From: Cryptomeria japonica
Lineage: Eukaryota; Streptophyta; Pinopsida; Cupressales; Cupressaceae
Reading direction: 5' to 3'
NCBI RefSeq assembly: GCF_030272615.1
Contig: NC_081414.1
Coordinates: forward strand, 817,542,396-817,606,395
DNA: 64,000 bases
Shown here: positions 47,241 to 61,200 of the stretch, one piece after another
Numbering within the stretch: position 1 is the stretch's first letter
Layout: each line of letters begins with the position of its first letter
Program-made: the position numbers and the translations under genes
Notes under the pieces: model-generated
Databases searched by the model: none
What the model saw: the letters and a program-made list of their open reading frames with translations, nothing else
Told to the model about the DNA's origin: nothing

Positions 47241-50200
47241 TGTAGTACCCCTACCGTAATCGATCTCTAACCTTGGTTTAATCTTGATTAGTTAATCGTA
47301 ATATTATGTTATAGTCAGATGTTAATTTCACGCATAGCTATTGATGTGGTTCTCACACTAGTTTTATGCTGGTTGTTTAGTGTTCTTATTTCATGGTATT
47401 ACATCGAGCTAACGCATTCATTAAGTTATTATATATGTATGCATGTATGATCGTTGGTTGCAGGAGATTTCAGGTATGAAGTCGCATGAGTGCGAGGTTC
47501 GTCGTCACCTGGTTTTGCAGGTTTGAGCATACCTTTTAATCCTTAGAGTTGGATTAGGTGGTCGTAAGACCCTAGTTGACCTTATTCGTGCTCCAAGGAG
47601 CATCGCCAGTCGTCGTCGGTAATCCCTCTTTTGTTTGGGTTTGCGAGTCATCTGTTTGGTTGACTTTCTCGATTTGCGTGCTTGGTGTGTTTGGTTAATT
47701 TGATTAATTAGTCCTTAGTAATTTCTTGATTAAATATGCATTTGTGCATTGATGATTAATGGATTAGATTAATCTGGTTTCCGTTATGTGATTTTCGTTG
47801 ATATTGGGTTGCTTGTTTTAAATTGGGAGTGAATTCGATTAAATGTCTGTTTTCGAATATTTAATGCATTTTGTTTATGCTGTTGAAAGAGAAAGTCTGA
47901 TATTTTATCGCAATAGATTAATTGTATTCTGTTGGATTATTAAATTAGAAAGATTAAATTTGTTTAAATGAGAAATCGAATTTTGAATTGAAAAGGCAAG
48001 TTAATTTGTTGTGTTTGTGAGAAAGGATTAATTTTGTGAATTATTTATAAATAAAGTTTTGTTTTGTTTTTTCCAAAAATAGAAATTTTTGGGTCAACTC
48101 TTCCATATAACCCAAATTTGGGGAAAAATGGAGGGATGGACATTTTTGGAGGATTTTGGTTGGAAAAGATTTTGGGGAGATGAAATTGGAGGATTTTTGG
48201 ATGGAGAAGGAAGGATTTGGGCAGCTGGAGATTGGGATTCTTCAGCCGATCTTGCCAGGATTGCGTGTTAAGGTAGGATCCAACTCTCTCAATTTTGGTT
48301 TTTGTTGAAATGAAAATGGGGGTTTTATCTTGGTTTTAAATTCTCCTTCGAATGCCATGTTTATGGATCGATTTGGTAAATTACCAGCTTGGCTGGAAGT
48401 GATTTAGAGGTGCTGTTAATTCCTCATGTTTTTGGGCGTTTGAAACCCTTGGGTGTTGTATAGAATGAGAAAACCCAACATGAAAACGTGATTTCAATCT
48501 CATTTTGTTTAAACCGAATGTATAGTAAATTAAAATTTCATTATAAATCTTTGGGATGGGCGATTGTGTTTATTGAAATCGAACTGTGCTTTTTATATAG
48601 CAAATTTATTAAAAGACCAAGTTGTGCGTTTTTATCCATTTAAACGGGCTATGTGTTCCATTTAAAAATTTTAATCATATTAATTTTTGGTCTGGGCGTG
48701 TGCGTGTATCACGGTGGGTCGGGGTTTGGGTGAGTGGGGAGCGGAGCTCCACCCGCTCCCCTCCCCTCCCCCGCGCGTCACCCCACTTCCTCCCTATCGC
48801 CCCGCTCATCCTCTGTTTCTTTCCCCGTCGCTGGTGCTTAAGACCCTGCCGCGGCACACTGCGGTGGCCGCAGGGCGCCGCGGACCTGCGGGCACCGCAG
48901 AGGCGCCGCCGCTCGGGTAATGCCCAGTGGCTAGGGTTAGGGTTACGCCCGCCCTAGCCGCGTTTTCTAACGCATTTCGTTTTGTTTAAATGTAATTAAT
49001 AACATCATTTTTTTAATGTATTTTTTTTAGTTTTCAAAAAAAATGCATGTGATTATAATATGTCGAAAAGTATTTTAATGATTAAGTTTATTTAGTTCTT
49101 AATTTTGATTAAGGCGGTATAACAGTTGCAAATGCTAGTTGAGTTGATCAATGTTATAATGGAGTTTATAGGCTAATTGACGTCCAACTTCATTTCGTGA
49201 CTTTGCCCCTTTTTTTAATTAAGTTCTACAACTGTGAATTTTCGCAAGTGAATTGGGTAGATTATATTCTAATTGATGTGGTTAAATATCATCTTAGAGC
49301 TTATCTTTTGGCTAATTGAGAAGTAGTGAAAAATTTATCGTTGGGTGTCTGAATTGAATCGATGTGCTTTTGGAAATGATTAGCTTCCTTAGATTCTCTT
49401 CCTACATTTTATTCCGTAATCCGTATAATGTATCTGGAATTGAAATTATGAATCTGTAGAGATTGAATTTAGACCAGTATGTTAATGACATTTTGGAATG
49501 GAGATTAATTATCTTATTTTAATTGTTTAATGGTTGTCTGAATTTGATTGATATGAATTGGTTAAAAACTCTTTATGGCTTTATTTGCTTGTTCGATGCT
49601 TTGAACCTTGACGAGTTAGAAAACCAAGAACAACTTACCCCTTGATGAGATAGATAACTGAAATCTATTTTAGATCATGTAGAAAACTTGATCGACCTAT
49701 AATGATTAAATCAATTTGAGGAAATATTGTCTCTTTCTGATCATTGCCCTGCGAGTTTAATTTTCTGTATTCGCTTTAATTATGAAATGGCATGTTTTGC
49801 TTTGTTTCGTAGGACCCTGTCGTATGGATGATTTGGTGTTCCTGATTTAGTCCTCTGTACCGAGTTGACGATTGTATTGTGGTAGTGTCGTTTCGATCAT
49901 TATCCTCTTTGTGTGAGTCGAATGATGATTCGTGGTTAACCTTAGTTGTCAGGTCTCTAGTTAGAGTACCATCAGCAAGCGATTACCCTTGAGTCATGTT
50001 TGACCAGATGATTGTTCTCTCTTCTTGAACTCCGTTCGTCTGACCATGTGTATTCCTTGGTTTTGAGTTTGTATGAGTTTAGTCTAGTGTCGTATGGGAA
50101 AGTGGCTTTCGATTGGGGGCCGCGCCCAAAGTGGCTGCTGGGTAACCCGTCGAAAGTGAGTCTAATAAGTGATAACCTAAGTAGAATAGAAAATAATTTA

Positions 50201-51454
50201 TAAATAAGATAATGTGCCTCACACATGGGAGGAGTGCTAGCATAGACTCGACATGCTGTGAGAAGGCCTGAAATGGCAAACCACCTTCCTTGTCTTCACG
50301 AGAGGATGTGTGGGTCCACACGAGGCTTGGATGGGCCGGAAGTTCGGATTAGGTTGTCAGGGTTACCAGTGTATGGGCCGGGACCTATGAAGACTTGCCA
50401 TGGTATCCATACCAGGTTGTGTGATGACACTTGTCCCTACGTTCGCTAGTGTGTTGTCGTTTTGTCCTGTTTTGGGTACCTTTGTGAGTCGTCCTTTGTC
50501 GCTGCCCTTGTGAGTGTCGGTTTCATGTCAGACCTTGGGTGGTGATGGCTCAGTTTTATGGATGCTCTTCTGGACCTTTGTTTTAGCTTTGATTATGTTC
50601 AGCTGGATCTTGTTTTTTTTAAGGATCGTTTATGTATTAATTGACCGATGCGGTCGTCTGTATATTGTTATGTATTGCCTTGATGGCTGGATTGTATGGT
50701 GTAACCTCTTGTACTCTTAACTTTATTATTTATCAGAGGGGGTCTTGCAGTTGAGCAGACCCGGAGATGTAGCCCTTTAGGGGTGAACTCCGAGATCATT
50801 ATGGTGTTATGTGGTGTATTCTCTCATGTTTCCTTTATTCAGCTTTATCATGTATGATTAGCTTATGTTAGAATGGTTAAGTGGATAATTGAAATTAACT
50901 TTAAATGCTTATATTCGGTTCTATCTTGAATGCCATGTGGATCGAATGCATGATTGGTTAAGATGCGATTTATCGTAAATGCATGTGTGTGATCATCCTT
51001 TAAATGCAATATGTTGGAATATGGAATAATGTATCTTAGAGTAATGAATTATTCTCAGTTGTTGTTAAGGAATTTAAATATGCTTGGAGAGATCTCTTAA
51101 GTTATGATGAAATCCTAGCGTATTAGAATGTTAGATGTATGGTTTGTAATTTTAATTGAAAATCTTGAATGAGGATTATGAATAGTTCTTAATGGATGAA
51201 TCTTTATTATGAATTATCTCGTTATTAAGATATTCAGCTTAATGGATTAATTGTGTGAGTTAAATGAATTGTGAAATTTAAGTAATCTCATTGGGAAACT
51301 CTTTAGGAGTTAGTTGAAGTCTTCCGCTATGTAATCTGAATCTTTGATATCTTGTTGCATCTTATGTGTTGTAACTTTAAAAAAAAATAAAAAATTGCAC
51401 TCTATTCTTGTGTTATGGCTTTATCCCTTCGGGGTTTCCTGGCGGGACATTACA
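47241..51454 (+). repeat. 3' LTR of E2
   Basis: 4214 bp, near-identical to 39326-43548. It ends GACATTACA, one G-to-A change from the GGCATTACA of the 5' copy. The duplication CTCTT follows. Confidence 0.93.
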
Positions 51455-51459
51455 CTCTT

Positions 51460-54400
51460 GACTAACCCATTGTGTTGGACAGTGCTTGTCTTGAATCTGA
51501 AAGTATGAAATGTGCTTGTATTGTGATTATGATAGGTCCTTGTGTCATGATCTTGAAGAAATTGTATGGTAGATGTTGAGTGCATATGATGTAGTGAATT
51601 TAATGTATATCAACCTTCCTCCTCTTTCTCTCTAGGAATTAAAATGTTGCTATGTGTATTTATCGCTTGTGTATGGTTTTTGATTGCAAGTGAATGTTGT
51701 GACTTCTTGAACCCTTGTGTGAGCCTAATGATTCTACTGTGCATTTGGATAATAAGAGGGCTACGAATTAAAATAAAATAAAATCATAATGGATATTGGG
51801 AGAAAATTGTATGTTTTTCATAAAGGAATTCACCATGTGTATTGTAGGAGTAACATAATGAATTTGTATCTTAAGCATTGTGCAATAATGTACGTATAGT
51901 TGTTATGTGAAACTGACTTGTTTGTAATCAAATGTGTAAATAGGGTCATGTTATAGGTTCTAGGAGGGAATTGATGTGTTTTCATTAAATATTTCATTAT
52001 GTGTTTCATAATATCGATGCAAATGATGATTTATTCAAACAATGCAATAATGTACTTGCTTTTGGATATATATAATTGACTTAGTATGAATAGAAGGTGC
52101 AAATGAAACCCATGTTTGATGTACATGCATAATTATGTATCATTTAGTTGGTAGCTCCTCTTCCATATTCTTCTTGTACTTGGTTTTTCACTGAAAGGTT
52201 GCAGATAACGATGTTTTTTTGTATTGAGTAGGAGTACTGAGTTTTCACAAGAGTTCTTGCATGAAAGAAAAGATTGTTTGTCTTGATTTCATTTTTAGAA
52301 AATTAGGACATTCAGTAGCATCCATAATATTTGGAAATTTCATAATAGGCCAATTGGCATTCTTCTAAAACAATATTGAAATGAAAATCATATAATAAAG
52401 ATGATAGGAATATAGAGAGGAATTTAAGCATGCTTGTGTGACCTTGTTGATTTTTGTGCATATGTATGAAATGGGTCGACTATCAAACTCTCTTCCTCCT
52501 CTCTCTATCTAGTTATAAAGATACAAAGAAACGTTGCTAAATAATGCATTGATTTAAATAGAAGTATCTAATTGCTTGTCAATAATTATTATAGGGCTAT
52601 AATAAGGAATGTTTGATCAATTCTACACTAAGAATCCAAAGTGTTACATCGCATATTAGGATATCATGAAAAGTACATTTATGGGTAAGTGGAATACATT
52701 TTGCATATATATTGTGATTATTTATATGATTTTGTCACTTAACATATCATGTTAGAGAAAATAGTATTGATTGGGATAGATTTATGCATGACATGTAGAA
52801 TGTGTATAAAGCATATGAAATTGTATTTTTGTGTGTTGGCTTCATGTGGAAAGATGGAAGTCTTAAGCTTCGTAAAGAAAATTTGCATGGTTAGTAATGT
52901 GAATATGAATGCTAAGTGGAATTAGTGAAAGATATAGAAATGATGCTACTTCCTTATTTAATTTGAATTGCAAAGAATGTGTTATTTAATGAAAATCCTA
53001 GTAGAGTGGATAAATGGTGACAGATATAGTGCATCCAAGTGTTATTAATTTTAGATTGTGAGTTTGGAAAACATTAAACAATTTGGAATTTATGCTTAAG
53101 AGTTGCTTGAAAAGGATAATGCTAGGAATGTGATTACTTGGTAATATGATATCATGTACAATGAAATTTACATAATAAATGTATTCTTTGTTTGTGTGCA
53201 ATGACATATTATTACCTCCTGACATATGTATGCCTACATAAAGGATAGTTAGATAAAAAATTTTGTGTATACAAGATTGCATTGATAAAGAAATATAGTT
53301 AGTGTAATAGCCTTAAATGTCTAAATTTTCACTCTCTATCGCACTCAGGACATGGGACCTTGGGTTTTGTGTGGCGGTTACTCCCAAAGGTGTGACTAAA
53401 GATGGTCACCTTGTTTTGAGTTTTGATCACAACAGTGTTTTAACTATCTTTTGAATAGTGTTATGTAATTATGGGGCTAGCATTTTATTTTGAGATTTCT
53501 TATTACGGAATGACCACTAAATTAGCATTTATTTTTATTTTAATTATGACTCTTGTCATGTTTTCAATTTTGTTGAATTTGGAGATTGCCGACATCTTTC
53601 ATTTTTTTCATTGTGGATTTGGTAATTTAATTTGGAATGACTATCGCTTGGGGTGTCAGGTGGTCATTTTGAGTGTTTGAATTAGCTAGGCCTAGTTATG
53701 TGTTAAGTGATATTTCTATCATGTTCGTTAGAACCTCTGATAGTGTGCTAAGGGAGAATGCCACGAAGGTTGGATTTAGGCATAACGAGGTAATCAATAA
53801 TGTTATATTAAATTAAGAAAATTAAAAGTGTATTTCTATGATGAAACTCATTTATAATCATTTGTATCAAAGATTTATTAGATATAAGTGTAAACTAGAT
53901 TTAATGAATTGTGCATTACGCCTTGGATAATTGCAAAGGATTTGCAAACTCATTGTTTTGACGAGTGTGTTGGAATGCCTACATGGATTCTATTTGAATT
54001 AAGTTGACATTAAGTGTCATTGTATCTAAATTATATTCACTTGCTCGCTTAGAATGAGATTGTATTATGCCTTAATTTTTTATGTTGTGGTGTTACTATT
54101 GTTTTAGTTTTATACCATGAACCTTTATGCTTTCTATGTCTATACATTATGGACCCTTAAGGTAGTATGCTACCCTTTTAATGATGGAATTTGTGTATTT
54201 AACCTTGAGTATGATATGTTGCCCTAGTAATGTAGGAAGGAAAATATATGTGTAAGATGATATATCAGATGTGAAATTTTCATCATTACGATGAGTGTTG
54301 ATGTGATAGGAGTGTTTTTCATGTTTGGGTAGAGTAAGTTGTGATGTTTGTACTCTGTGTTATATGCTTTGGATAAGAATTTCAATAGATATTGTATGAC

Positions 54401-54774
54401 TTATGCAAATACTTAATGAATTTATGGTTCCTAGTAGTTGAATAAATATTTGGCATGTGTAACCTAGATGGTGATAGATGATGTGACTATTGTCATGCTT
54501 GTGTAGTGCATTTCTTTTTAGTAATTAAGGATTGTGCAAGGTAATTTATTGAAAACCTATTTGAGTTAGAAGAGGATTGAAATAATTTTGTTAAGATAGT
54601 TGATTTGAATGTTGATCTCGGTACGTTAGTAGGTTGATTTTATAGATTGCAACTTCTTGCAATATAGTCAAGATTTTGGCTTATATTATGTGAATACTTT
54701 TACTTGTGGTGTCCCTATGTTCCTACCCTAGACTTGCGACTTCCAGGAGTAAGTTGTATCGTAGGGGGGGAGGA
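51460..54774 (+). other. Interior of element B, right of E2
   Basis: Non-coding and diverged but recognisably collinear with the E1 interior. It has GACTTCTTGAACCCTTGTGT near 51690, then many lineage-specific changes. The end carries CGACTT (54737-54742) and AAGTTG (54751-54756), then GTAGGGGGGGAGGA. Open frames of 69 and 94 codons have no recognisable domain. Confidence 0.72.
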
Positions 54775-55313
54775 TGTAGTGCCCATTCCTCGATTGTACT
54801 ATTCACATGCATAATTTGACTAAGTTTGACTTTTCAGTACCTTTGTAGGATCCCCCCTTGGTCATGATATTTGTGTGCCGCTAGTATGCTATCATGATGA
54901 CGTATGCTTTAATGTGTGTGTGTTCTAGTTAATGATGATTATGCATTAATTTATTGATGATGATTAAATATTGATTTTAATTACACATTAATGATTATGG
55001 AATGAGTCGTTTCCCTTATGCATGTTGTGTAAAATGGGAATGTATCATGTATGGGGTGCAGGGACATGGGTTCTTGTCACTCACTATGGTGAGACATGAG
55101 AAGTCATGATTCTCCTTCACAATGTGTTTACCATGTTTTTTATGAATATATGCATGTGTGTATCAGTGATGCAGGAAAATGTAGGTTTGAGTACCGTGTG
55201 GGTATGAGGTATCAACTTCACCTAGTTTCACAGGTTTGAGTGTACCTTATTGATTCAATGGATGTGGGAGAAGATAAGTTCTTAAACCCTTCGTGTTACC
55301 CCTAGTCATGCTC
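54775..55313 (+). repeat. Start of the 3' LTR of element B
   Basis: It begins TGTAGTGCCC right after the polypurine tract and aligns with 26028-26385. It continues to CTTCACCTAGTTTCACAGG, the splice-like block of the family, then stops at CTAGTCATGCTC where element C begins. Confidence 0.78.
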
Positions 55314-56716
55314 TGTAGTACCCCTGCCCTAATAAGAGTCTAATATCAATTTGACCTTGGTTAGTTTACCATGTTGTAATGTTATAGTCAGATGTTATGA
55401 TTATTGTGTGTAGTTGTTAATGTAGTTTTCGCATCAATTCTTATGTAAGTTTATTTGTTCTCCTGATTCATGTTATTAATCTCGGGCTAACACTTTCATT
55501 AAATACATATATGTATGCATGTATGACTCATGGTTGTAGGAGATTGTAGGTACAGTACTGCATAGCTACGAGGTTCATCTCCACATGGATTCGCAGGTTT
55601 GAGTGTATCTCTTTAGTCCTTAGAGATTGGATTAGGTGGTCGTAAGACCCTCATTTTATCCTAGTCATGCTCAAGTGAGCATCATCAATCATCCATCAGT
55701 ATTCCCTTTGGTCGGGTGAGCGGTTCGTGTATCTGGTTGGTTTTCTTGGGTTGCATGCTTTGTGTGTGGTAAAATTGAGTATTTAATCCTTAGTATTTAA
55801 TTTGATTAAATGTGTGTTTATGCATTAGTAATTAAGGGACTAAATTAATTAGGTCCCCTTTGTGGATTAATCATTAATTGGAATTGCTCAATTCAAGTTG
55901 GTAGCAAGTTCGATTAAATGGTTAATTTTAAATGATAAATTTATTCAGTATATGCATTTCAAAAGGAAAGATTAAATTTTATTCGAAATAGAAATAATTT
56001 AATCTCTTTGGCATTTTGGAAATAGAAATGCTAGTTTCAATTAATTGAGAAAATCAATTTTTAAAAGAAAAGCAAGTTTAGTATATTTGATTTGTTGAAA
56101 GAATGAGTTTTGAATTTTATTTTAAAGAAAGTATTTTATATTCAAAAATTAAAATTTTGGTCAACAATCTTCCATTTAACCTAGGGTTGAAAAATATTTT
56201 TTGAAAGGATTATTTTTGGAGAGATATTTTTGGAAAATATTTTTGGAGATTATTTTTGGGAATGAAAATTTGGGGATTTTGGAGGAGAAGAAATTTCTTG
56301 AGCTTGGAGGTTGGGCTCTTCATCAGATCTTTTCCAGGATTGCTTAATGAGGTAGGATTCTTGCTTATCTCTTTGATTTCTATGTTTAATCAAGATTGTT
56401 TGGTTTTGGAAGAAATCTGGTGTTGTTGTTGAAAAAGCTCATTTTTTTGAGGAAAATTGTCTACATTCGTCTAGTTATTAAACAACATTTGTATATTTTT
56501 TAATACCTTTGGTATTCTGGAAAATTCGTTTGAGTCTCTATGTGAGACTGTGAATATATAAGACTGGGGTTTTACTTTTTTTAAAGTTTGTATTAAAAAG
56601 ATAAAAATAAAATAAATTTTAAATTGAAATTTATTTGGGCGAATTGGGTTTTCAAGGGCGGAGGAGCTAAGGCTCAACCCGCCCCCCCCTTTCCTCCATG
56701 GGCCGCAACTTGGAGG

Positions 56717-56855
56717 TTTGCGACCACATTGGTGGCCACAGAGCTTTGCGACCATTGTGTGGCTGCAGAGAATTCTGACCACCCTGTGGCTGCAGAGACC
56801 TGTGACGTCGTGGTGGCCGCATGGACCCTGCATCCACGATGGTGGTCATAGCCTC
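56717..56855 (+). repeat. Degenerate ~28-bp tandem repeat in the GC island of element C
   Basis: About five units of the type TTTGCGACCACATTGGTGGC followed by CACAGAG. Later units read GACCATTGTGTGGCTGCAGA and diverge further. It occupies the position of the GC island seen in the other LTRs. Confidence 0.65.
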
Positions 56856-57037
56856 CGCGGATAGGTCACAAACCCCCCCACTCCCGTGGATGGGAGGTGG
56901 GCCCCACGGGTTGCCCTTTGCATTTTTTTTAGTTATGTTTTTTTAAAAAAAAAATATGCATCACAATTTAAATTTTGGGTTTTAAAAAAAGTTTTTAATA
57001 TTATTTTATTAAAAAGTTTTAAAATAGTTTGTTTTAT

Positions 57038-57220
57038 TATTAATTATTATTTAATATATATTTTATTAATTGAAGATTAATATATATATATATATATATA
57101 TATATTAGTTAATATTTAATTTGTAATTTTATAATTAATTATTATTTAGTATATATTTTATTAATTGCAGATTAATAATTATATACATTAATTAATATTT
57201 AATTTATATTTTTCTATATG
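57038..57220 (+). repeat. Tandem duplication of ~100 bp with an (AT)n run
   Basis: Two copies of TTAATTATTATTTA(A/G)TATAT, then TTTTATTAATTG, then AGATTAATA. An (AT)n run at about 57078-57105 expanded only in the first copy. Confidence 0.7.
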
Positions 57221-58297
57221 TATGCAAGGAAGTATCAATTTATTTGGAATATGATCATCGATATTTATTTCCTTTTTAATGTATATTTCTATTTTTGGAA
57301 AGTATGTAATTGTGTCACAAGAGATGAGATTAGATTATTGTTTTTGAGCAAGTATGAGATAAATGTTTTATTTTGTTAAATGAATATCACATTTTTAGCT
57401 GATTAATGAATATTTGATTTTATATCATTTTGTATACTGCATACATTATAATTATAATCATGTGATTCTGGTTTGGAAACTCATGATGAAGTATTAAAAT
57501 TATTGTATGATGCAATCGAGCTTTAGTGAGTTAGTAAACCATGAACGACATGTACCTAAACAAGGTAGACAATTTGCAATCAAACTGGAACAATTAGAAA
57601 ACTGGATCGATTGTTGTGTGTAAACAATATGGAGGAAGGTTGTCTTTTTTTATTTGTCTATGAATGTTTAATATTTGTATACACATTTGATTAAGAAATG
57701 ACAAGTCCTTGAATGTGATTGTTGGATATTGTCGTATGTTTATTTTTCGGTACCTTCTTATGTCCTTGATCTCGAGTATTTACTGTTTTCATGTGATGGT
57801 TTTGTATCTAGTCATGTCCTTTATGCGAGTGTCAAATGTTGATTCGTGGTTGACCATAGCTGGTCAGGTCTCTAGTTAGAGTATCGTTAGTCAGTGCACC
57901 TCGTATTTAGACTTGTTTGACCAAGTGGGAAATCCTACCGTATTGAACTTTGTAAGTTTGTCCTGGTGTATACCTAGGTTTTAGGAGTTCATTGGATTAT
58001 GGTCTAGTGTCATTTGGGAAAGTGGCTTTCAATTGGGGGTCGCACCCAAAGTGGTTGTTGGGTAACCCATCGAAAGTGTGTCTAAATAAGTGATAACCTA
58101 ATAGCATATTAGAGATTTTAGTTATTAAAAACACTAGGTAAGATAATTGTGCCTCACGCATGGGATGAGTGCTAGTACAGACTCGGCATGTAGTGAGGGC
58201 TTGAAATGACAAACCATCAACCTTGTCTTCACAAAATAATGTGTTGGGTTCACATGAGACTTGGATGGGCCAGAGGTTTGGAATAGGTTACCAGAGT

Positions 58298-61200
58298 TGT
58301 AATGCCCCGCCAGGAAACCCCGAAGGGATTAAGCCATAACACAAGAATAGAGTGCAAATTTTTTATTTTTTTTAAAGTTACAACACATGAGATGCAACAA
58401 AATATCAAAGATTCAGATTTCATAGCGGAAGACTTCAACTAACTCCTAAAGAGTTTCCCAACGAGATTACTTAAATTTCATAATTCCATTAACTCACACA
58501 ATTAATCCAATAAGCTGATTACTTTAATAACGAGATAATTCTTAATCAGGATAATTTCTTTCAAGGACGGAAATATAAATCACAAGCGAAGATTCAACCA
58601 TAAGATCTATTCATAATCATCATTCAAGCTTTTCATTTAAAATTACAAACCATACATCTAACATTCTAATACACTAGGATTTCATCATAACATAAGAGAT
58701 CTTTCAAGCATATTTAAATTCCTTAACAACAACTGAATATAATTCATTACTCTAAGTTACATTCTTTCCATATTCCATTTTATTGCATTTTAAAAGATGA
58801 TTACATACAGGAATCCACGATAAATCACATCTAAAACCCTTATGCATTCGATCAACATGGCATACAAGAAAGAACTGCATATAAGCATTTATAGTTAATT
58901 CCAATTATCCATTTAACCATTCTAACATAAGTTAATCATACATGATAAAGCTGAATAAAGGAAACATAAGAGAATACATCACATAACACCATAATGATCT
59001 CGGAGTTCACCCCTAAAGGGCTACATCTCCGGGTCTGCTCAACTGCAAGACCCCTCTGATAATTAATAAAGTTAAGAGTACAAGAGGTTACAACAATTAC
59101 AATCCGGCCATCAAGGCGATACATAAGCAATATACAAACGACCACATCGGTCCATCAATACATAAACGATCCTTAAAAAGAACAGGATCCAGCTGAACAT
59201 AATCAAAGCTAAAACAAAAGGTCCATGAGAGCATCCATAAAACTCAGCCATCACCACCCAAGGTCTAACATGAAACCGACACTCACAAGGGCAGGGACAA
59301 AAGGACGACTCACAAGGTACTCCTATCAGGACAAACGACAACACACTAGCGAACGTAGGGACAAGTGTCATCACACAACCTGGTATGGATACCATGGCAA
59401 GTCTTCATAGGTCCGGGCCCCATACACTGGGTCACCCTGGCAACCTAATCAGAGCTTCCGGCCCATCCAAGCCTCATGTGGACCCACACATCCTCTCATG
59501 ATGACAAGGATGGTAGTTTGCCATTTCAGGCCTTCCCACAGCATGTCAAGTCTATGATAGCACTCATCCCATGTGTGAGGCACATTATCTTATTTAAGGA
59601 TTACATTCTAATCTACTGTTAGGTTATCACTTATTAGACTCACTTTCGACGGGTTACCCAGCAGCCACTTTGGGCGCGGCCCCCAATCGAAAGCCACTTT
59701 CCCATACGACACTAGACTATACTCAGACGAACTCAAACCAAGGAATACACATGGTCAGACGAACGGAGTTCAAGAAGAGAGAAACAATCATCTGGTCAAA
59801 CACGACTCAAAGATGAACACTTACTGAAGGTACTCTAACTAGAGACCTGACCAACAATGGTCAACCACAAATCATCATTCGACTAACACAAAGAGGATAT
59901 GATCCAAACGACACTACCACAATACAACAGTCTACTCGGAATAGAGGACTGAAACAGGTACACCAAATCATTTCCTACGACAGGGTCCTATCAAACAAAG
60001 CACTCTTGCCATTTCATAATTAAAAGCGAACACAACAATAAAACTCGCAAGGCAATAATCAGAAAGGCAATATCTTCTCAAATTGATTTAAACATTAAAA
60101 TCGATCAATTTTTCTACAAGATCCAAAACAGATTACAGTTATCTACCTCATCAAGGGATAAGTTGTTCTTGGTTTTCTAACTCCTAAGGTTCAAGGCATA
60201 GAACAGGCAAATTAAGCCATAATGAGTTTTTAACCAATTCATATTAATAAATCTCAGACAACCATTAATCAACTAAAATAAGATATTAAATCTCCAATCA
60301 AAACGTCATTAACATACCGGTCTAAAACCGACATCTACAGTTTCATATTTTCAATCCCAGATGCATAATACGAATCACAGAATATAAACATATAGAAAGA
60401 GAATCTAAATGGAGATAATCATTTCCAAAGCATATCGTTTAAATTTCTAGTGCCCAACGATAAATATTTCACTACTTTTCAATTACTCAAATGATAAGAA
60501 TAAAAACAACAATAATCAATTGCGAAATAACAGTTGTAGAACTTAATTAGGAAGAAGGCATACGCCACGAAATGACGTTGAACAACAATTAGCCTATAAA
60601 CTCCTTTATAACGTTAATCAATATCCAATCAACCTTTCAAGATTAATGCTACCTCATTCATAATTACGAAGCTAAATAACATTTAACATTAAAATTTCTT
60701 TCATTAAAATGATATAAAATATCATATGTTTTTCTTTTTTTAATGATAAAAAAAAACATTTAAAAAAAAAAAAAAAACCATTTTATAAAAACGATGTTTT
60801 CATTTTAACAAAAAAATGCATTTTAAAACTTAGCGGCGAGGGCAGGCCATGCCCTAACCCTAGCCGCAGGGCATTGCCCGAGCGGCGGCGCTGCTGCGGT
60901 GCCCGCAGGCTCCGCGGCGCCCTGCGGCCACCGCAGTGTGCCGCGGCCGGAACTTTCAACGCCAGCGGGGGAGGAGCACAGGACGGGGAGAGGAGAAAGG
61001 GGAGGAGCGGGGGAGAGGGGAGGCGGAGCGGGTGGAGCTCCGCTCCCCGCCTCCAATCCCCAAAACCCACGGTTTGAACCAAAACAAAAGCGCCCAGTCC
61101 AACAAAAACATAAAAAAAAATACGTTTTAAATTTTAATTCGGACACACAGTCCGTTTTAAAAGATAAAAATGCACAAGCCCGAACTAATAAAAAAAAACG

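Larger units (their letters stand above)
39326..51454 (+). mobile_element. Complete LARD-type LTR retrotransposon (E2)
   Basis: 12.1 kb from TGTAGTACCCC to GGCGGGACATTACA, flanked by CTCTT (39321-39325 and 51455-51459). LTRs are 39326-43548 and 47241-51454. Primer site TGGTATCAGAGC (43551-43562) and polypurine tract (47229-47240) are intact. The interior (43549-47240) matches that of E1 block for block and has no protein coding capacity. It sits about 100 bases into the interior of element B, at a place corresponding to the intact site GAACTCTTTAGACC in E1 (about 5211-5224). The two LTRs are very similar, so insertion is much younger than B. Confidence 0.93.
26028..55313 (+). mobile_element. 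Old LARD-like element B, heavily interrupted
   Basis: The 5' LTR starts TGTAGTACCCC at 26028, is broken by a LINE-like piece containing element G (26386-35870), resumes at about 35871 and ends GGGGCATTACA at 39227. A decayed primer site (TGGTATCA, 39230-39237) follows. After 98 bases the interior is broken by E2 (39326-51454), resumes at 51460, and ends with GTAGGGGGGGAGGA. The 3' LTR begins at 54775; its first 350 bases align with 26028-26385 despite many differences. It is cut at 55313 by element C, so its end and right duplication lie beyond the window. No coding sequence was found in the interior. It is the oldest layer, related to but clearly diverged from E1 and E2. Confidence 0.82.
55314..58297 (+). 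mobile_element. LTR of element C, diverged family member, cut by element D
   Basis: It begins TGTAGTACCCCTGCCC inside the 3' LTR of B and carries the family blocks in order: GGTAGGATTC near 56351, a GC-rich island (56640-56910) and GGGAAAGTGGCTTTCAATTG near 58015. It is interrupted at 58298 by a reverse element. The remaining LTR, any interior and the right duplication (expected TGCTC) lie outside the window. Open frames of 60-120 codons in the island are not genes. Confidence 0.72.
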
